DNA from: Thermodesulfobacteriota bacterium
GTDB lineage: Bacteria; Desulfobacterota; S145-22
Direction: 5' to 3'
Assembly: GCA_024763435.1 (NCBI GenBank)
Contig: JANTFN010000059.1
Span: 1-9,292 of the forward strand
Length of the DNA stretch: 9,292 nt
A model generated the notes under the pieces. The model worked only from the letters and a program-made list of their open reading frames with translations. It made no database searches and was not told the DNA's origin. The translations under genes and the position numbers were made by a program. Shown one piece after another: positions 7,406 to 9,292 of this stretch (positions are counted from its first letter, which is position 1; each line of letters begins with the position of its first letter).

Positions 7406-9292
7406 ATCGAACACCTCCCTCCGGGTGAAACGGGTGTCCCCGGTTTGGGGGACTGGCGGATTGCCTGCCCGTTTCCGTTAAGGGTGAGATTTATGCCGTG
7501 GACTTCTCCCCACCGAATGACACCTCTCAGGCTCATCCCCGAAAAATTTGGCAAGGCTACGGCGGTTGATGCGATGTTTTTAGGTGATTTCCCGGCTACG
7601 GCGTCTTTCTTGGAAGCAGGGATAACTGTTGTGCTTGCGTCAGGTGCTGGATGGGCATGCGGGTTAAGTGCTATTTCGGGGAGTTCTGGTTTTTTAGGGG
7701 ATATATTCAGGTACTGTAGAACTCTGACAGCTATGTTTTTGAAGGCGGGGCCTGCCACGACACCGCCGTAGGGGATTCCTTTAGGCTCGTCAATGACAAC
7801 AATAGCGGCAATTTTTGGGTCTTCAGCCGGGACAAAACCAATGAAAGACCCAATGAATTTTCTGGGGTCATATCCCTTTCCGTTGATGCGGGGTTTTTGG
7901 GATGTTCCTGTTTTCCCTGCGACCGTGAAGCCTTTCAGGGCGGCACGGGTCCCCGTCCCGCCTTCGGCGGTTACTTCCGTCATAAAGGTCGTAATAAGAT
8001 GCGCGATACGGGGAGACAGCACTCGCCGTATCTTTACAGGGTGATGAACCTGGACAGGTACGCCTTTAGCATCAATGATTTTTTTGATGATAAAGGGCTG
8101 CATAAGGTCTCCCCCGTTCGCAATAGCGGAGACAGCGGTTACGAGTTGAAGCGCGGTTACGGAAATGCCCTGGCCGAATGAGATTGTTGCCAGAGCAATA
8201 GGCGGGAGGTTTTTGAGGGGCTGCATCAGGCCCGGTGATTCTCCCGGAAGGCCGATCCCCGTTCTTTGCCCGAAACCAAAACGCGTTAACCCGTGGTAAA
8301 GGATGTTTTTCCCAAGATGGCCGCCAATCTTCGCGGCGCCGATGTTACTGGAAAACTTAATGATTTCATCGAGAGAGAGGGTCTTGTGGGGGTGAACATC
8401 GTGAATAGTATGCCTGCCAATGAGGTAATGGCCGTTTTCACAATAGATTTTTTCCGTCCCATGATACCTGCCTGATTCAATGGCCGTTGCCATGAGAAAG
8501 ACCTTCATAACAGACCCGGGTTCAAAAGCATCTGTTACGGCACGGTTTCGTCTGTTTCCGTAGGTGCTGGTCGGCCGGATATTGGGGTTGAAAGAGGGGT
8601 AATTTCCCATGGCAAGGATTTCCCCCGTTGAGGGGTTCATAACGATGGCGATTCCACGCTTAGCCCTGTGGTTTATAACGGCTCTTGCCAGTTCTTCCTC
8701 AACAATGTGCTGGATGGTTTTATCCAGGGTAAGAAAGAGGCTGTGTGTTTTCGAAGTGGCGAAGGCCTCTTGCCTCTTGGTAATAATAGGGGCCCCTTTC
8801 GCATCTCTTGCGACAATTATTCGAACAGGTTTTCCCCTGAGATAGGGATCAAACTTGTATTCAATGCCCGCCAGGCCCTTCCCGTCCACATCACAAAATC
8901 CGATGCAGTGCGCTGCGAGAGAGAGACAGGGATAAAACCGTTTGGGTTCTGAAATGACGCCGAAACCTTTGAGGTGACGTTTCGCTATTTTTTTGATTTT
9001 CTGTGGATTTTGCTGCCGGGCTATCCAGACAAAGGAGGCGGAACGCTTCAGGCGCCTGAAGGTCCTTCTAAGAATTTTTTTATAAGAAGTTCTTCCTGAT
9101 TTCAAAATTTTCGCAATGATTCTTGATGCCCGGCGTTTGTTCTTTATCTTTGAGGGGTGGGCGTACAGAGACAAAAGGGTTGTACTGACGGCAAGCCGGC
9201 TGCCATTTCTGTCAAAGATTGTTCCCCTGTCTGGAGACAGGTGAATGGTTCCGTAATGCTGCCGCAGGGCCATTTTCCTGAACAAGCTGCCT
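7384..9292 (-). CDS. ftsI: FtsI/PBP3, septal peptidoglycan transpeptidase with C-terminal PASTA domain (5' end cut by window edge)
   Basis: This class B penicillin-binding protein cross-links septal peptidoglycan in the periplasm as partner of FtsW. The frame is open to the right edge, so the start, cytoplasmic tail and single membrane anchor lie outside. A TTG at 9285 could be mistaken for a start, but homology begins before it. Numbering from 9285, RGTIFDRNGSRLAVS at 20-34 is the class B entry motif. The pedestal domain follows, with GLAGIEYKFDPYLRG at 137-151. The transpeptidase has SVMK at 258-261 (catalytic Ser258), SSN at 312-314, SFGQGISVT at 369-377 and KTGT at 458-461. A Pro/Ala/Lys-rich linker spans about 530-575. 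A PASTA domain covers about 577-632, with LPNFSGMSLRGVI and the QSPKPGTPVSPGG segment. All three catalytic motifs are intact. Residues 46-109 are extremely basic. I call it FtsI rather than a SpoVD- or PBP2-type protein because of its dcw position and this domain order. Confidence 0.95.
   Translation of the reverse strand, partial: GSLFRKMALRQHYGTIHLSPDRGTIFDRNGSRLAVSTTLLSLYAHPSKIKNKRRASRIIAKILKSGRTSYKKILRRTFRRLKRSASFVWIARQQNPQKIKKIAKRHLKGFGVISEPKRFYPCLSLAAHCIGFCDVDGKGLAGIEYKFDPYLRGKPVRIIVARDAKGAPIITKRQEAFATSKTHSLFLTLDKTIQHIVEEELARAVINHRAKRGIAIVMNPSTGEILAMGNYPSFNPNIRPTSTYGNRRNRAVTDAFEPGSVMKVFLMATAIESGRYHGTEKIYCENGHYLIGRHTIHDVHPHKTLSLDEIIKFSSNIGAAKIGGHLGKNILYHGLTRFGFGQRTGIGLPGESPGLMQPLKNLPPIALATISFGQGISVTALQLVTAVSAIANGGDLMQPFIIKKIIDAKGVPVQVHHPVKIRRVLSPRIAHLITTFMTEVTAEGGTGTRAALKGFTVAGKTGTSQKPRINGKGYDPRKFIGSFIGFVPAEDPKIAAIVVIDEPKGIPYGGVVAGPAFKNIAVRVLQYLNISPKKPELPEIALNPHAHPAPDASTTVIPASKKDAVAGKSPKNIASTAVALPNFSGMSLRGVIRWGEVHGINLTLNGNGQAIRQSPKPGTPVSPGGRCSIWFTFPS
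7414..7422 (-). promoter_or_regulatory. Strong ribosome binding site of murE
   Basis: GGAGGGAGG on the minus strand encodes part of the last PASTA strand of FtsI and lies eight bases before ATG 7405. It is the main reason for placing the murE start inside ftsI. A weaker site, AAGAGG at 7378-7383, serves the alternative ATG at 7372. Confidence 0.6.

Noticed and set aside
9283..9285. TTG codon at 9285 as the start of ftsI.
   Set aside because: The frame is open to the window edge, and a periplasmic PBP starting here would have no membrane anchor. The real start must lie outside.
1..9292. A hidden novel system, mobile element, CRISPR array, riboswitch or RNA gene in the window.
   Set aside because: The window is fully occupied by seven overlapping dcw genes, and no gap exceeds 7 bases (11 with the alternative murE start). 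I saw no direct or inverted repeat arrays or tRNA-like folds on either strand.

Overview
The window is one uninterrupted piece of a bacterial dcw (division and cell wall) cluster, all on the minus strand. In transcription order it reads ftsI (5' end cut by the right edge), murE, murF, mraY, murD, ftsW, murG (3' end cut by the left edge). Five genes are complete and two are partial. Every junction is an overlap or a gap of at most 7 bases. No intergenic space is large enough for a promoter or terminator, so the block looks like part of a longer transcript with translational coupling at several junctions.

The genes form one pathway. MurE, MurD and MurF are the ATP-dependent ligases that build the peptide stem of the UDP-MurNAc precursor: MurD adds D-Glu, MurE meso-diaminopimelate, and MurF D-Ala-D-Ala. 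MraY moves the phospho-MurNAc-pentapeptide onto undecaprenyl phosphate to give lipid I, and MurG adds GlcNAc to give lipid II. FtsW polymerises lipid II at the septum and FtsI (PBP3) cross-links it. By analogy with other dcw clusters, ftsL and mraW/mraZ probably lie beyond the right edge, and murC, murB, ftsQ, ftsA and ftsZ beyond the left edge. Neither can be seen here.

Organism: a Gram-negative-type, meso-DAP bacterium. MurE carries the DNPR motif, and the gene order matches the common proteobacterial one. FtsI ends in a Pro/Ala-rich linker and a PASTA domain, an arrangement I associate with Desulfobacterota (former Deltaproteobacteria) and relatives rather than gamma-proteobacteria. This placement is tentative. 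Base composition looks moderate and even, and I see no mobile element, RNA gene, CRISPR array or other sign of transfer.

The content is essentially ordinary core housekeeping, and I found no new system. The points worth a second look are residue-level. MurD has lost both conserved Asn of the Mur-ligase HNxxN motif, and MurF has changes in the same motif and in its C-terminal KGSR motif. The membrane-proximal part of FtsI has a very basic, acid-free stretch. The many long plus-strand open frames are antisense shadows of the real genes.
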